The notes: generated by a model not told the origin, from the letters alone. 64,000 nt of DNA from Metaphire vulgaris (GCA_018105865.1 CM030835.1:11137916-11201915); one strand, 5' to 3'. Shown: positions 47,455 through 60,311, numbered from the stretch's first letter. Numbers and translations: made by a program.

Positions 47455-47580
47455 AGCTATTTTAAGAGAGGCTGAGCGCCTAAGAATAAGCAGCTGCTGT
47501 TGTGCTGCTTTCCAAGGCGCTATAGAAATCCACGAGATTTTACTTTACTTTACTTCACTCTATATAGCGCTTTGATATTA
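47455..47580 (+). repeat. Retroposon-like tail
   Basis: CTAAGAATAAGCAGCTG (inverted near 44060-44080), then AAGGCGCTATAGAAATCC and a short TTTAC array. The order unique part, GCGCTATAGAAAT word, short tandem tail fits a SINE or LINE 3' end. Confidence 0.45.
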
Positions 47581-48956
47581 ATAACGCACATGGACCATGT
47601 TAATGTCCATTCTGCGCTGGTGGACACAATGGACATGCGAAGCCAAGTTTAAGACAATGATCGCCATGGTTACCATAGAAATTACCGTAGAATTTCTAAT
47701 ACAAGCCCAGGCTTCTGTTAAAACAGATGATTTTAAACCTCGGCTGTTTGAGATCCGGCTTCTATTAGGAATTTTACTGTGATGTGATCACACTTAACAA
47801 AATGGCGGAAAACAGGCTCCTTCTTCGGACACCATAGACTCGTTCTAGCGATAATTAAATTTTTATGGCAGCATCGTACTGTGTAATAACCCGTATTCGA
47901 ACGCTTGCTGGTTGCCTTAGGATCGAAAGACGCCTTTCGCAGAAGAAAGAGAAATATTGGGGGGGGGGGGCGGGGAAAAGGGGGTTCAGGGTTCGACCAA
48001 AATGGCCGCAAGTCGATTTTCATGGATTCCTTTGCAGAAATTGTGCGGCAGCGTAGTAGAAGTAACGCGTTACAATACTTAAGTACAATTTGAAGTACTT
48101 CGTACTGTAACGAAGTATACTAGTTACTAGTTAGCAGTTACACAATACTTTTTACTTATAACGAAGTAAATTTCTGTGCAAATTTAGTACGCTTACTTCG
48201 ACTATTTGGCTATTCAGGGTTGACAGTGACCAATAGACGTACACGCATGAGCAGTGCTTTACTGCTTTATCCAGACTCCAGGCCTTTGGGGGCGAAATTG
48301 ACTTGGCTGGAGGGGAAGAGACACAGTTCAATGCAAAAATTCGTGTCATTGTTCGTAGAAGTGCTCTTCCCTCACGCCCCTCTTCGATCCAACGCTGTCT
48401 GTGCTGCCTCTTCGAATGCCCGCGCTTGCTGTTTGCTTCTATAGCGCCACAATAATACTGCTTCGGGCGTCATCGATCGAACGCAACGCCCGAATCGAAA
48501 CCCAATCGAATTTGTAACGGCACAAATTCCACAATACACACACATACACACACACACGCATTAGTAGTAGACCCCCTGCTGCTTTGATGTCCGATCCAAG
48601 TCGACTTCAAAGCGAGAGAAACAATTGACAGTGGGAAACAGGAAGACAGACCATGGACGGAGAAAAACCAACGGCATGGACGTGCTTTTAGTAGAATATT
48701 TAGTCAGATTAGGCGCGTAGTTTAGTCCAATTTTGAGAGTACACAGCGAACTAGAGTTCCGATCGATGGACTAACATCAGGCTCTTTCATTAATTTCAGA
48801 ATTTTCAGTCCTAGTTCATTGAATCGGTAAATATATAGGCCCCTATGCAAGACTACTTTTTCCATTTGCCGGGGAGGGTTGAAAGTTCATTCCCCCACTG
48901 GTTGAGATCGACCCCAGTGGAAATGGAAAAATTGAGTGTTTACGAGTCCATCTCCC

Positions 48957-49255
48957 CAGAGGCGTAGCGTGCCAATGGGCTATTGTGGCCTTAGCCATGG
49001 GCGGCAAACATGACGGGTGCGGCAAATTTTGGAAGCGACGACCTTTTTTGCTTGTCAGGAGATTTTCAGTGCAGGCGGTAAATTTTAGAAGGGGGCGGCA
49101 AATAAATTTATTTTTAATTTTTAAATTTTCGAAGCGGCAACCTTATTTTGCTTGTCAAGAGATTTTTCTAGGGAGAATTTTGAAATTCTGAAATTTCAAA
49201 TTTGAAAGCGACGACATGAGCCATATGGGCGGCATGAGTGCACGCTACACCTCTG
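48957..49255. mobile_element. hAT-type MITE with two copies of the shared module
   Basis: Begins CAGAGGCGTAGCGTG and ends CACGCTACACCTCTG. Flanks CATCTCCC and CATCTTCC match at 7 of 8 bases. Contains GACCTTTTTTGCTTGTCAGG near 49047 and a diverged copy near 49138. Confidence 0.82.
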
Positions 49256-50639
49256 CATCTTCCCTCTCCTCGCCCTCCCCAATGTTGGCTGAAAATTTAT
49301 TTTACGGTGGACCACATTTTTTCAAACTTAGAACGCTATACGCGATAAGAAGACACCTCTAACAGTAAATAGGGCCTATAGGGCCTACCTTAATTACAGA
49401 TGCGCGCCATTATAAGCTCTGGGTAGATACAGTGTATCACCTCCATCGACAATGAATCTATCTGTAGTCTATCCACTTCTTAGGTAAACTACTGCGTTCT
49501 TGTTTCTGGCTCTTCATCGCTCCGTCCTCGTCTCTCTTGCATTCATTGTCCTTTCGCTTGCACTTGTTTCCTTACTTGCTAGCCTGCTTCTTATATAATC
49601 GGAACATTATTACTTTATAATATTAATGCTTTTCAGTAGTTATGATAAACTAGCTATTGAAGTTATAAAAACTGCAGAAAATTAAGATGAAATAATATGA
49701 AATACAATAGATGTTCGTTATAGCGAACTTCATTATGAACAGATGTCAAATCTCTTGTGACCTAAAGGCCTTCTTTAATCCCGTTAAAGCGACTAAAGAA
49801 TTCTATTATAGCATCTGATAGGCTATAGGTCTATTATACGCAATATGGCGACGAGATGCGATGACGTCATTGAATCCATTTGCATTGAAACCCCGTTGAA
49901 ATCGATTTCCGATTCCACGAACGCTTTAAGTGGATGTGCTACGCGATATCCTAGAGACACTGGGCGTCTTATGAGACTACGTTCAGCATCCACATTCAAG
50001 ACCCCGGTCACCCAGTGCGACTTCTAATTAAGTCAACAACGCTTCGCCATTCAGCGCAGAGCTATACTGCGCTCCATAGAGACGTTCTATACAAAGCATA
50101 GAATCGGAAATTAATGGAGATCGATTATTAAAGGAAATCAATACGAAATCATGAAAAGGTGTTTGGCAATATAGTTGAATTCCGTTCTGACAAATAATTA
50201 CCTACAAATTAACGGAATTTAACTATAAATATTAACTAACTGTAAAAAATTAAAATAGCATCTAATCTCTTACCTTGAAGGATTTACAGCATAGTTATCG
50301 CATGCCAGACAGGAGGAGTGACGCTCAAAGACGGCGAGGTCTGACGAGAGATGTTATCAGAATAGGGGGGTTCGAATACTGAAGAATTTCAGCTGATTTC
50401 CGTCAGCGTTGTTCTCCAATGCTAATGAGCCTCGATCTGAAGACACTGCCAATGATGACGAATACGTCGACACATTCACTCTTAATCAGTCTTCGACGGA
50501 GTGAAAATGTCGCCATCTTCAGCCTCGAACTGGAAACGAGGAAGACGCTCAGTCGCCCGGGACACACTTAAATCCCGCCTGCATTGTCCCTTTCTTGTGC
50601 AGCACAAAGTGCGCGTAAGTAAGATCTTTCGATGTGTAT

Positions 50640-51010
50640 AGCGTGATATTATTGAGTCGTTGTCGATGATGATGGTGGCGGTGATGATGATGTTGTTCCT
50701 CCCGTGTCCGGCGACTCAAGTGTCCAATATGCCCGTCGACTGAACCAACGCACCGTCCCGGCCATACTAAGCCCCACCCACGGCGGCGACAGAGGTGCTG
50801 GCTGCGTCGACCGGCCAGCCGCCGTGGAGTGTGGCACCTCCGGTCGGGGGATCGATAGACCGGCTCTCGTTCGGCGCCCTCTCCGGCTGGCAGCGATCGA
50901 TAGCACCAACGCCCGTCCGCCCGGGGATCCGGTGTTGGGTAGAACGATGTGACACCCGCCTCCCGGCGTACCTTCCCCTCCCCGTCGTCTTGCTCTCGTT
51001 CTGTCACTCT
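50640..51010. other. GC- and CpG-rich stretch, unassigned
   Basis: Clearly richer in GC and CpG than the surrounding AT-rich DNA, with several overlapping open frames but no recognisable protein and no clear splice sites. Contains palindromic ATCGAT and GGATCC words. It could be a CpG-rich promoter or first exon (for example of the innexin), or simply local composition. Confidence 0.35.
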
Positions 51011-51174
51011 TCGCAACACACCTTCGCTCTCAATCCATGATTCACGACGATAATGGTCTTCATATGTTGGCGGTGGTTGGAATCAGGGCTAAAAAAACTA
51101 GATTTTTATCGATAGAATTTAAGTTTCTAGGTTGTACTGTTTGCATGTCAACTCCTATGGGCTCATCCATATAG

Positions 51175-52376
51175 GGGGCTGTCCATTAATTATGTCAACA
51201 ATTTTTGGACAATTTTTGACCCCCTTGGCAACAACTGTCAACTTTCAGTGACCACCTATAATTAGCATGGAGGGCGCCACATGCCAAATATTGGGTGGGC
51301 CAACATGGCCTGTTTGAAATTGGACAATGCAAGGACTAGTGCTACAGTTGGCTATAGATATGCAAAAATTCAGAAGAGTGATGAAACGAATTAAAACCAC
51401 ATATTCTTGTGTCCCCATCTTTGCTGTGCCAAACCGTACTAGAATTGTCAATATATTCTCTCAATTTTTTTCTAGAGCTTTCGAAATGCCACGAAAAATA
51501 ATGAGCCATTTGAAACGACACTATACAAAGTCTTTCAGAAATCTATTCTCTGTCAAATGTCTAAAAAATCAATCGAGAGATAAGATGGCGCTTAAGAGAG
51601 CTGGTTTCTTCTATTACAGGTTTTATAGACCACAAAATATGATAAAATTGATGCCCTGTTTGAAATTGGGCAATGCTAGTGCTACAGTAGGCTGTAGATA
51701 TGTAAAAATTCAGAAGAGTGATGAAACGAATTAAAACCATGGAGGGCGCCACAAGCCAAACATTGGGTGGGCCAACATGGCCAATATTCCAGAGTCAAGA
51801 CAGCGCATCGAGAAATTCTTGCCGTTACGATCAATCGATCATTGAAAAAACACAGTTGCATGGTTATATAAATATAATAATTTTGAATGGTCCTCCACAT
51901 TTGTGACATCTCAATTACATATGGCAATATTATGCCAATATATTGGGGATTTGGGGTTATTAGCTCCACAAAACATTGTAATTTGTCAATTGAAATTGGG
52001 TGGGCCAAACAGATTGTGGCCCATTGGGCCTAAATATTGGGTGGGCCATGGCCCACCTTGTTGCGCCCCCATGATAATTAGGCCAGTGACGGGTCCTCCT
52101 AAAAAGTTTAGGTTATTTTTGCAGCGATGAGACCTTTTCCCCTTTCTTTTGTTAATCAAGTGTCATAACGCGGCGATGATGACATTGTTTGCTTGTCAGG
52201 CTTTTCCCGCTGTAATAAATAGGCTAGTATTCCGTGAAATTTCTTATTTTTATCATTTGTAAAAAATGAAATTGTTGACGTCAACTTCTTTTGACCCACT
52301 CCCCCGACATGTCAACAACTGTCAAACTTTTTCAAACCCCTCCCCTATTTTGTTGACGTAATTAATGGACAGCCCC
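51175..52376. mobile_element. PIF-like element enclosing a hAT element
   Basis: Left end GGGGCTGTCCATTAATTATG and the inverse of the right end (GGGGCTGTCCATTAATTACG) are near-identical, with TAG duplicated on both sides. Contains TTTGCTTGTCAGG near 52188. Most of its length is a hAT insertion at 51266-52073. Confidence 0.7.
51266..52073. mobile_element. hAT-type element with internal duplication
   Basis: Begins CATGGAGGGCGCCAC and ends GTTGCGCCCCCATG with a perfect 8-bp duplication ATAATTAG. A block of about 130 bp around 51267-51400 is repeated at about 51650-51785 (shared AAAATTCAGAAGAGTGATGA), so part of the element is tandemly duplicated. Confidence 0.8.
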
Positions 52377-54070
52377 TAGTAGCCTACGTACGCAAAAATG
52401 CACATTTTCAACACCCCCGCTTGCACAAGGTACACCGTACATGCGCAAAATATAAATCCAACCCATCCCCCTCAGTGCGTAGGTAGTAGCCTAAATGGAT
52501 GGACCCTATAATAAGCCCTTCTCTATATTCTCGTCGCTGGTAAATAAATTAATTAGAGTTCGGTATATCCAGAATTTCTATACAAAATGCGAAATATTTT
52601 AAAGAAACTTCGAGTGATCCCTTATGATTTTTTCAAATCAGAATTTGTAGCAGCGTAGTCAAATGTAAAAAGGTATACATTTTTAATTAGTTTCTTTTAA
52701 TTTGACTATCGGAGGCTTCTTCTTCTGCCATAGGCATTTATATATGAAGCTTTCTAATTTGTTCGTAACACTATTAATTATTGACCTCCAACTTTCTGAG
52801 CCGTAGAGAAGTACTGACTTTATCGGAAGCAGTGACGCAGATTATTGTGAGCGCTTGATTGAGTACAGTTAGGGTTGTAACTTTTCCGGAAAAGTAGAAT
52901 GCCTGGAATTATTCCGGAAATTTTCGGGAAAATGCAACCGGAAGCGCCGCGTGCATGTCCATAAAAACATTATATAGCGCCACAATACTGACAGTTGTTA
53001 ACAAATGCCCAACAAATGAATAGTAATAAAAACAATTAAATAGTAATAATGATAATAAAAAAATAGTAGTAATATCAATAAATAATAGATATTGCACAAT
53101 GGGATATTAGATTATCTCTTTCAGTGTCGCCGCCACAACTAACTTTCGCTCTGAAGGCCTCCTGGAAGAAGACACAGTTACAGAACCCGAGATGCGGCCC
53201 TCCACATTCACCGGTGTCTATCAGCAGAGAAACCAATGAACCAACAGAGAGCTTCATATAAGGTATTTTGGCATTACCCAGTTGTCAAATGGGCACTGTA
53301 ACAAGGACCTCAAACGACGCATCCCCCTCGCCTCATCAGCCATGTTCTCCTTCAAAATCAACTATAAAATGCTACCCCTTCATAGCAATATTCACCGAAC
53401 AATTGAATCTAATAAAACAAAAACACTGTACTGCACTTAACTCAAAAATTTAGCTTATTATCCTTTACGTGTTCTCTTGATAAAAACGTACCGAATGCAG
53501 CAGCTTGTTAATTACTGTAATTATCCTCATATAAATATGATGGATTTTGTCAAAGCACGTGTGCAGGAAACAAAGTAGCTAGTCGTGTGACACTGCTTGT
53601 ACAAAGTCAAAGTCGAGTACAGTTCTTTCGAGAAATCACAGTTTCATAGTTGACATAGCATCTTCAAGACTCGACTGCTACAAGTACACAAAACAATTTG
53701 CATTCAATAGCTTTTGTCCAGAGTGTTATTCAAGCCAAATTTATCATTACACTGACCTCAATAACTAAACTCCACACATACATTCAGCTATGACATCCAT
53801 TGCTATCGGAGGTTAGCTTTATGTGAATTAACATGTGAGCAATCAATTAGTGGTGCTGCCACCTGGCCAATATTTTATAATACCCTGTGGCAGCATATAT
53901 GTTGCATCTTCATATCACAGGCAAGCCACGGCTAAAACAGATCTCTTAGACTGGAGAACAATCTGAATATTTTTCAGGCATAAACAAAGATTTTGACCCA
54001 AAGTTAAGCAATATGTTTGCTTAGTTGAAACATCATTGCAGAGCATAATGTAAAGTTTGTAATGACTAAC

Positions 54071-57000
54071 CTTGATTTCACCTGGCCTTGGAGTTAGACC
54101 GAGCCCTTTAATTTCTAAGCCACAACCGGAAAATTCTTCTCCATCTTCCATTTCCTCAGGTTCCACTTCAGACTAAAAAATTTTTTAAAAAATTAACAGA
54201 TTTAACAAGACTATCATTATTGTTATTAGTACTATTATTACCTGGTTTTGCTAATGCAAGTTAAGTCATTGACAAAGTGAAGAATCGTAAGGAGAGCAAC
54301 TAAGTGGTGAGCTACTTGCCAAAAGGTCGCTCACAGTGGCTAGAGTAAGAGTCAAACCCGCTACCTTCAGGTTGCGTGGCAAGAATACTACCACTACCCG
54401 GAACTCCATCACACACTCAGTAGTAATCCAAATATTAATTGAGGTTCTATTCTATTCTGCTTTATATCAGATTTAATAAGTGACAATCTGTTGAGCCAAG
54501 AGCTAGATAGTTTCAAGCATTCTGATTCCACCAAACCTACATAGTTTTCATCGCCTTCTTCGTCACCTTCATCTTCATCTTCAGTTCCTTCATCTTCACT
54601 ACAAAGACAAGTAAGTTAAATGCCAGGACAGTAGGATCAAAACAATTCTGTCAAAACATGCAAGAAATACAGTTGGGACCTTACTTACTTAAATTAAGAG
54701 AAACAGCGTCAATGAATATGTCCCAAGACATTTGGTACATCTCTGCACTGGCAAAATGGTACGACTTCTGCTCTCATCCCATTCATCTGAGTGATCATAT
54801 TGTTAGAAACTCTGGACATAGATGTAATGTAATCTATTCACAGTAAAATGCAGTGCAGTCAGTGGTGGGTGTAGCCAAGGGGGTTGGAGGTTAAAACCTC
54901 CCCTGGCTGCTGAAAACGAAATATTAAAATATTTTAAACGAGTTTTTATGCATTTTTAATTTATGATGAAACTTTGGGGGTCACACCCCCGCCTTACTAT
55001 AAAATGTAACGGTAAAATGTAACGGTGTTTAAGAGGCGAGGACCTTTTCTTCATTTTTTTTGCTTGTCAGGAAAAAACTAGAGTTGATAACGTTTTTTTG
55101 CTTGTCAAGATTTTTCAAAAGTTGGCCATGGTCAAAATCAAAATCTAAACCCCCCCTTCCAGAAATCCTGGCTACACCACTGAGTGCAGTCATTGGAAAC
55201 ATCTGTTCCCAGCTCATAATATAATTAGATTTCAAAGAGAAGTAACAATGTATTTGTCATCTGACCTCAGCGAAGCAAGTTGATCCAGCCTTCCTATGCC
55301 TTCCATCATGCTTCTAACCATGTCAATGCCCTCATCACCCAACTGATTGGCTAAAAATCAGAAGAGAAACAAACTAACATCAGGCTTATTAATAAAATAG
55401 ATGTGCTGATGTACAGGTAAATACATAAAAAGACCAGTTGTGATAAATAGCTCAATTCCATGTCATTTCCAAAAGGCTCTACCACAAATAATAAAATACG
55501 AAATATTAAGAAACTACAAGGAATGTCATAAAAACCCCAATGAATCAAGTATTCCTTAGTTCATAGCTGCATTGCAATTGGATGGACCCACTAAGTTGAA
55601 TATAAAATATAATTAGACACAAAGAAACAAGGAAAACTCTACAGTGTGTCTGGTGGGAGAGTTTTGTATTCACCGTTGAGATCAATGATTTCTAATTCTT
55701 CTTTGTTTGCCATTGCCTCTGCTACGGCCAGAGCTCCGGGCGCCCGAATCTCATTTCCACCGAGTTTCAAGACCTACACAGATTCCAAAAAGCAAAATAA
55801 GAACACGCAAAGAAATTAGCTAAGTCAGGACTTAAAACTGAACGACCTAGGTAGAAAAAATATCAAATACATCAGCAGATAGCATCAACTACAGAAATCG
55901 TACACTGTGTATTTATTGAGAAAATGGCAGAAACAAAATGCAACAAGAGGCGGTGAAAATTTCAGACATGCCCCATTTTCAGTTCCTCCGTGTGCGGTCA
56001 CTGTGCATATACCTACGGCATGTTCTATTTATACCTGCCATTCAAATAGAAGGTCTTGTCAGTGCAGGGTATTTGTATGCTTTCAAGTGTTAATTTACCA
56101 CATTCGTCAATATAAAGGTGAACATATAGGCAGAATTATTCATCAGAATTTTCAAATGCATCTTCATCCCTGAAGGACCATCATACAATCGAATAATATA
56201 TAATATATATATTCCCCTCTGCATACTGTCTGATACAGATGAATCAGTGTTTGTTATGCTGGATAGGGATTTACCCCTGCTGGTTGAGGTTCAATACTGT
56301 ATTATAGCTATCTGCTTGGAAGTCATAAACTATGGGTTGGGAGCAGTAAATCTGAAAAATCAACAACTTAGAGGAAGCAAATGTGAGCTGGCCTTGAGTT
56401 TCCTGTGGTTGCCCTTAACAGAGTCAGCGAGCAGCTTTGCTCCCTCGGTTCTCACTAGACAGTCCTCGAAATTGATGACTTCCAACTTCTTAAGACTAGA
56501 AACTGCCTGCAAAGAAAAGTAACAAAATTTATATAAACTGGTTAAGAATGAAGATCAAAAACTATGTAAAACTCACATGAAAAAAATCGAATGAGCAGAA
56601 AACTCAACACAACAACTAAACAGCAGCGTAAAATTCCAGGTATTTCACACTTTCAAAATAATACAAAGCTAATTCGAGTCTCGCTAGAAAATCGTTAGTC
56701 AGAAATCATACAGAATATTTTATACCTTAGCCATGGCTATGGAACCCTTTTCCGTAAAGGTGTTATCACTGAGGTTAAGGTGCCTCAAATTTCGATTAAG
56801 AACGAGGGCTTCTGCAAGGGCCGCTACACCCCTGTGGTTGATTCCATTCTGCGGCATCACAACCTCCTCAAGAGATTGCATTTTCTACCAGTAAATGCAA
56901 ACAATCGTCACTTGCACATAAAAATGGTTAAAAGACAAATAATGTAGGCAAACACATTATGAAAATTCAGTAGCATCACTCTGAACAAAGAAACAGAGCT

Positions 57001-59974
57001 CTGATAGTAGGGAAAATGAGCAAAGTTAACACACACCTAAAAGTCGGAATAATAGAATCCACTTCATTTCACTTCCACTGGACATTGTCTGCCCCGCTCT
57101 GCTTCACTGATTGGAAGAATGTCTATGTCCCCAGATCATGCACTGCTCCTACTCTGCGTCAAGCATTCACAGTGACTGGACCCTCCCCCTGGAATGTGTT
57201 GAACTCATCCATTTGGGCCTCACTTCTTACTCCCTTGCTCTGTTCAATGCAAAAGCTACTAAAGTCTCTCTACTTTATCACGTGACTCCAATGCCAGGAG
57301 CACCTCTGAGTAGAAATTTAAGAGGCGCTTTACAAATGCTACATTACATTACATTTCAGACAAGTGCTGCAGTGCATTTAGTCACTTCTATTAAGTGCAC
57401 ATTTCAGTTAAGTGCATACAGTCAAGGCAGTCTGTATGCCATGCAGTTATGCCATTGAAACTGCCTATAAATAATGCACTACTTAGCAGAAAAATACAAT
57501 CTTATCAAATATTTACAATTAAAAGTGTCTAAAAAAATTGTCTAGAAATGCAAGTAACTATCTTGTTAATACAGACTCTGAAAACTTTGGATAGGGCAAT
57601 GGCTCCTTCGTCCTCAAGTCGCCCTCGACCTGACACAAAAACCCGTAAGGCTAAAGGTCGACCAGCCTCGATACTGCTCTCATGACAAGAGAGAAGATCA
57701 TCAGCCAACATCTACAAGAAAGGTTTTAAAATATTCATTATCTAATACAACCACACTGAAAACTATTTATATTTAGTTACAAACAAATATTAAAAACAAT
57801 AAACAACCTAAAAACAATTGCGTCTATTTATAAAAACCCTACTGCTCACCTACGCACACAAACACATTCCCACAAGCACACACACGCACCCTAACCCATT
57901 TTATACACCTACTCATGTGGCAATTTTTTCAAAATATTGCTGGGTTCACTCACATTATTTGCATTCATAACAAAAGATGACAAACAGAAATGACAGCTAG
58001 TTAAAGCTAAAAAAAAATCTGTTGTAACGAGGCATAATGGCCTCTGGTGGCTACACGTTTCTGACAATAAAATTCCTGTCAGATCACTTCTTGTTCAAAT
58101 CACACAAAATATTTCCAGATGCCGTAAACTTAGTTATTTCCAAAGCTAAGCCACTTCCGAAGGAACGACTTCTCAAAAGCCAGTACCACCACCACCACCT
58201 ACCTTTCCCCCATCTGGACCAAGTCCATTGTTGTTGAGACGTAGTTCTTGCAGTGTGTAGCAGCATGGGCTCCTGAGAAAGTCCCTGATGCCGTTCATTC
58301 CATTTGGACCCAGTGCATTGTCACTCAAGTCCAACTCAACCAATGATGAGCCGGCATCCATTAGCCCATTACACAGGCATTTCTAAATGGAAAAGGTTGT
58401 CACATTATTATACATGCATTAATAAAGTTAACTTAGACTAGGATAAAGCATACTTAAAAACCAACATCACACAAAAGTCATTTTCACTGTTAAAATGTGA
58501 AAAACAATTCATAGCCATTGTAACATAATACACACACACTTGTACCAACAAATCAGGCACTTTTGGCAGCTAAATTTTCTATATCCAGATTCCCTTCCCG
58601 GTGCCTACCCTAATTTCTGGACAGGATTGCAAACCCCTGAAATCTGGGAAATGGCCACGCTAGACCAAAATTCCAAGTAATGTCATCATTCTGATAATAT
58701 TGCTGCTATGTACAATAAAAGCAAAAATTAAATAGTAGTGAAACAATATTTCCTTTAAACTCTTTGGGTAATTATTAAAGAGCAAAACAAACCAAAGCCA
58801 GTGGAATTTCTGTCTTTAATCTGCCAGTGAAGAGGTCACTCCACAGAGCTCTCTGCAGTACAAAGAGTGCAATAATAACTTCACAAAACATTACTAATAA
58901 ATAGCAACAGCTTCAATGACTCATCATCTGACTAAAACAATTCAAATAAAGCAGTCCTTCAAAAAAGAGCATAATGCAAAGCACAATAGAATATGAAAGG
59001 CCTAGTGATAATGATAGGAAAAATTGAACAAACTGGTCCACTAGAAAGAAATATTAAAAAGAACAGACTAAAATATACTAGAGACTAAATAAGAGACCAG
59101 GGATGGCCAAGCCCATAGAAGGTGTGAGCCACAAATGACAATTTTCAAAAGCTTGGCAGGCGCACTGCCATAGTTAGACACGAAAACAAGGTAGTGTGAT
59201 CTAATTCTTTTAAAATTTCATTAAATCTCTGTTGCTATTTTTTATAGGACCTATGATAAAACTGGCAAACAGGCAATATTATGACTGTTATGTGGCAATT
59301 GTATGCTTCTGTTGACCTGTTAATCTGCTAAAAAAAACTTATTAAACTTTTTGTGAGCCGCAGATTCTGCTAGAAGAGCCGCACGTGGCTCACAAGCGGC
59401 AGTTTGGCCACCCCTGCAAGAGACTATACTTTTAAACCGGAATGATCCTTCAGTGCATCTCCAATGGCCATGGCTGCATCTACGCCAAGAGTATTGCCCT
59501 TTAGGTCCAAACTATTGACGTTTCTGGATGATTTGAGGGCATTTACTATATCAGCAGCTACCAGATAAAACATGATACTAATAAAGTATATTTAATTTAC
59601 CACAAAACACTTATATAATAAGACATCATTATAATAAAACATGTCAAGTTCATTAGTGTATGACCTGGCTCTAACTTGGCTCTGGATTTTGTGCCCTTGA
59701 TTCTGACATCAGCAACCATTTCTTAAACACACTCAATGAGATGTCAGTGCTGTGAAAGTATTTTCATACTGTACACTGCTTTCTCTGGATTCATTACCAG
59801 ATTTTGCCATGGCAGCAAACTCCTTCATAACACTTGAATGCACTTTCAGGACAGACATCTTCTGATTCTGATTGACTCGTCAAACCGGCCAACAAAGCAT
59901 TTGATTTTGGCTTTTACGGCATAACCAAATTGCCTGACTATAATAATCGAACAGCGCATAACAGATTGTCGGTT

Positions 59975-60023
<49 letters not shown>

Positions 60024-60311
60024 CATCATCATCATCATCGTCATCATCAAAGCGAGTGAATTCAAAATTTCTGAGCCACAGAAATGCAATGGGAATTACA
60101 ATTCAAACCCGGAACGACCATCGACTGATTCCAAATGCACTACATAAAATGACGCTATACAAGTTCACTAATAATAATAAAATTATGCATCACCGTCTTC
60201 GTGAGAGTCTATCTTCAACCCGCGTCCAGCGAAAGTCAGATTCGCTTCATTTTCAACGACGGACGTCTTTTCCAGCTCTTCAGCCACCCCGTCGACATCT
60301 CCGGTCGCCAT
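54071..60311 (-). CDS. RANGAP1: Ran GTPase-activating protein 1
   Basis: Eleven exons chain in frame on the minus strand: 60311-60194, 59557-59430, 58852-58793, 58382-58203, 57711-57577, 56884-56726, 56506-56393, 55773-55674, 55350-55266, 54598-54541, 54172-54071 (about 413 residues). The start [16 protein letters not shown] and [10 protein letters not shown] match the RanGAP1 N terminus. [15 protein letters not shown] holds the catalytic arginine (about residue 93). Leucine-rich repeats follow ([60 protein letters not shown]), then a short acidic tract. RanGAP1 drives GTP hydrolysis on cytoplasmic Ran, sustaining the nucleocytoplasmic Ran gradient. Exon 7 lacks a GT donor (GC instead). The last exon ends at donor GTTAGT, so at least one more exon exists; the vertebrate-type C-terminal domain was not found. 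Confidence 0.93.
54325..54412 (-). repeat. tRNA-like SINE head in a RANGAP1 intron
   Basis: The minus strand reads GGGTAGTGGTAGTATTCTTG followed by CACGCAACC and GGGTTTGACTC. These resemble the A box and B box of RNA polymerase III promoters, as in tRNA-Gly-type genes. The acceptor stem does not pair, so it is a tRNA-derived SINE or pseudogene rather than a working tRNA. Confidence 0.45.
54860..55182. mobile_element. hAT-type MITE in RANGAP1 intron, two copies of the shared module
   Basis: Begins CAGTGGTGGGTGTAGCC and ends GGCTACACCACTG with a perfect 8-bp duplication AGTGCAGT. TTTTTTTGCTTGTCAGG near 55050 and TTTTTTTGCTTGTCAAG near 55090 are copies of the shared module. Confidence 0.88.
57040..57360 (+). 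mobile_element. Possible non-LTR retrotransposon 3' fragment
   Basis: Plus strand reads [20 protein letters not shown], resembling the (F.V..P..WN.L) end of LINE RT ORFs. It is followed by GAGGCGCTTTACAAATGC and an ATTAC-type tail. Inserted antisense in a RANGAP1 intron. Confidence 0.5.
59098..59416. mobile_element. hAT-type MITE beside a RANGAP1 splice donor
   Basis: Begins CAGGGATGGCCAAGC and ends AGTTTGGCCACCCCTG. Flanks TAAGAGAC and CAAGAGAC match at 7 of 8 bases. Its right flank duplication ends only 5 bp before the exon boundary at 59430. Confidence 0.8.
59980..60045. repeat. AAT/ATC compound microsatellite
   Basis: (AAT)n then (ATC)n in the first RANGAP1 intron. Confidence 0.9.

Larger units (their letters stand above)
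42759..54070. other. Gene-poor interval between innexin and RANGAP1
   Basis: No coding gene recognised in 11 kb. It holds a CT array (about 45523-45600), a hAT MITE at 48957, a nested element cluster at 51175-52376, retroposon-type tails near 42820, 47500, 48440 and 52970, and a GC-rich stretch at 50640-51010. It probably includes the innexin 5'UTR exon and the RANGAP1 3' end. Confidence 0.5.

Noticed and set aside
53075..53257. Possible further RANGAP1 exon (acceptor TGTGTCTTCTTCCAG, EAFRAKVSCGGDTERD)
   Set aside because: No similarity to the RanGAP1 C-terminal domain and it is followed by repeat-like TATATAGCGCC sequence.
59798..59858. Alternative RANGAP1 first exon ([14 protein letters not shown], phase 1 donor GTAATG)
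   Set aside because: The exon at 60311-60194 has the conserved RanGAP1 N terminus and fits the same phase. This one has no family similarity, though alternative use cannot be excluded.
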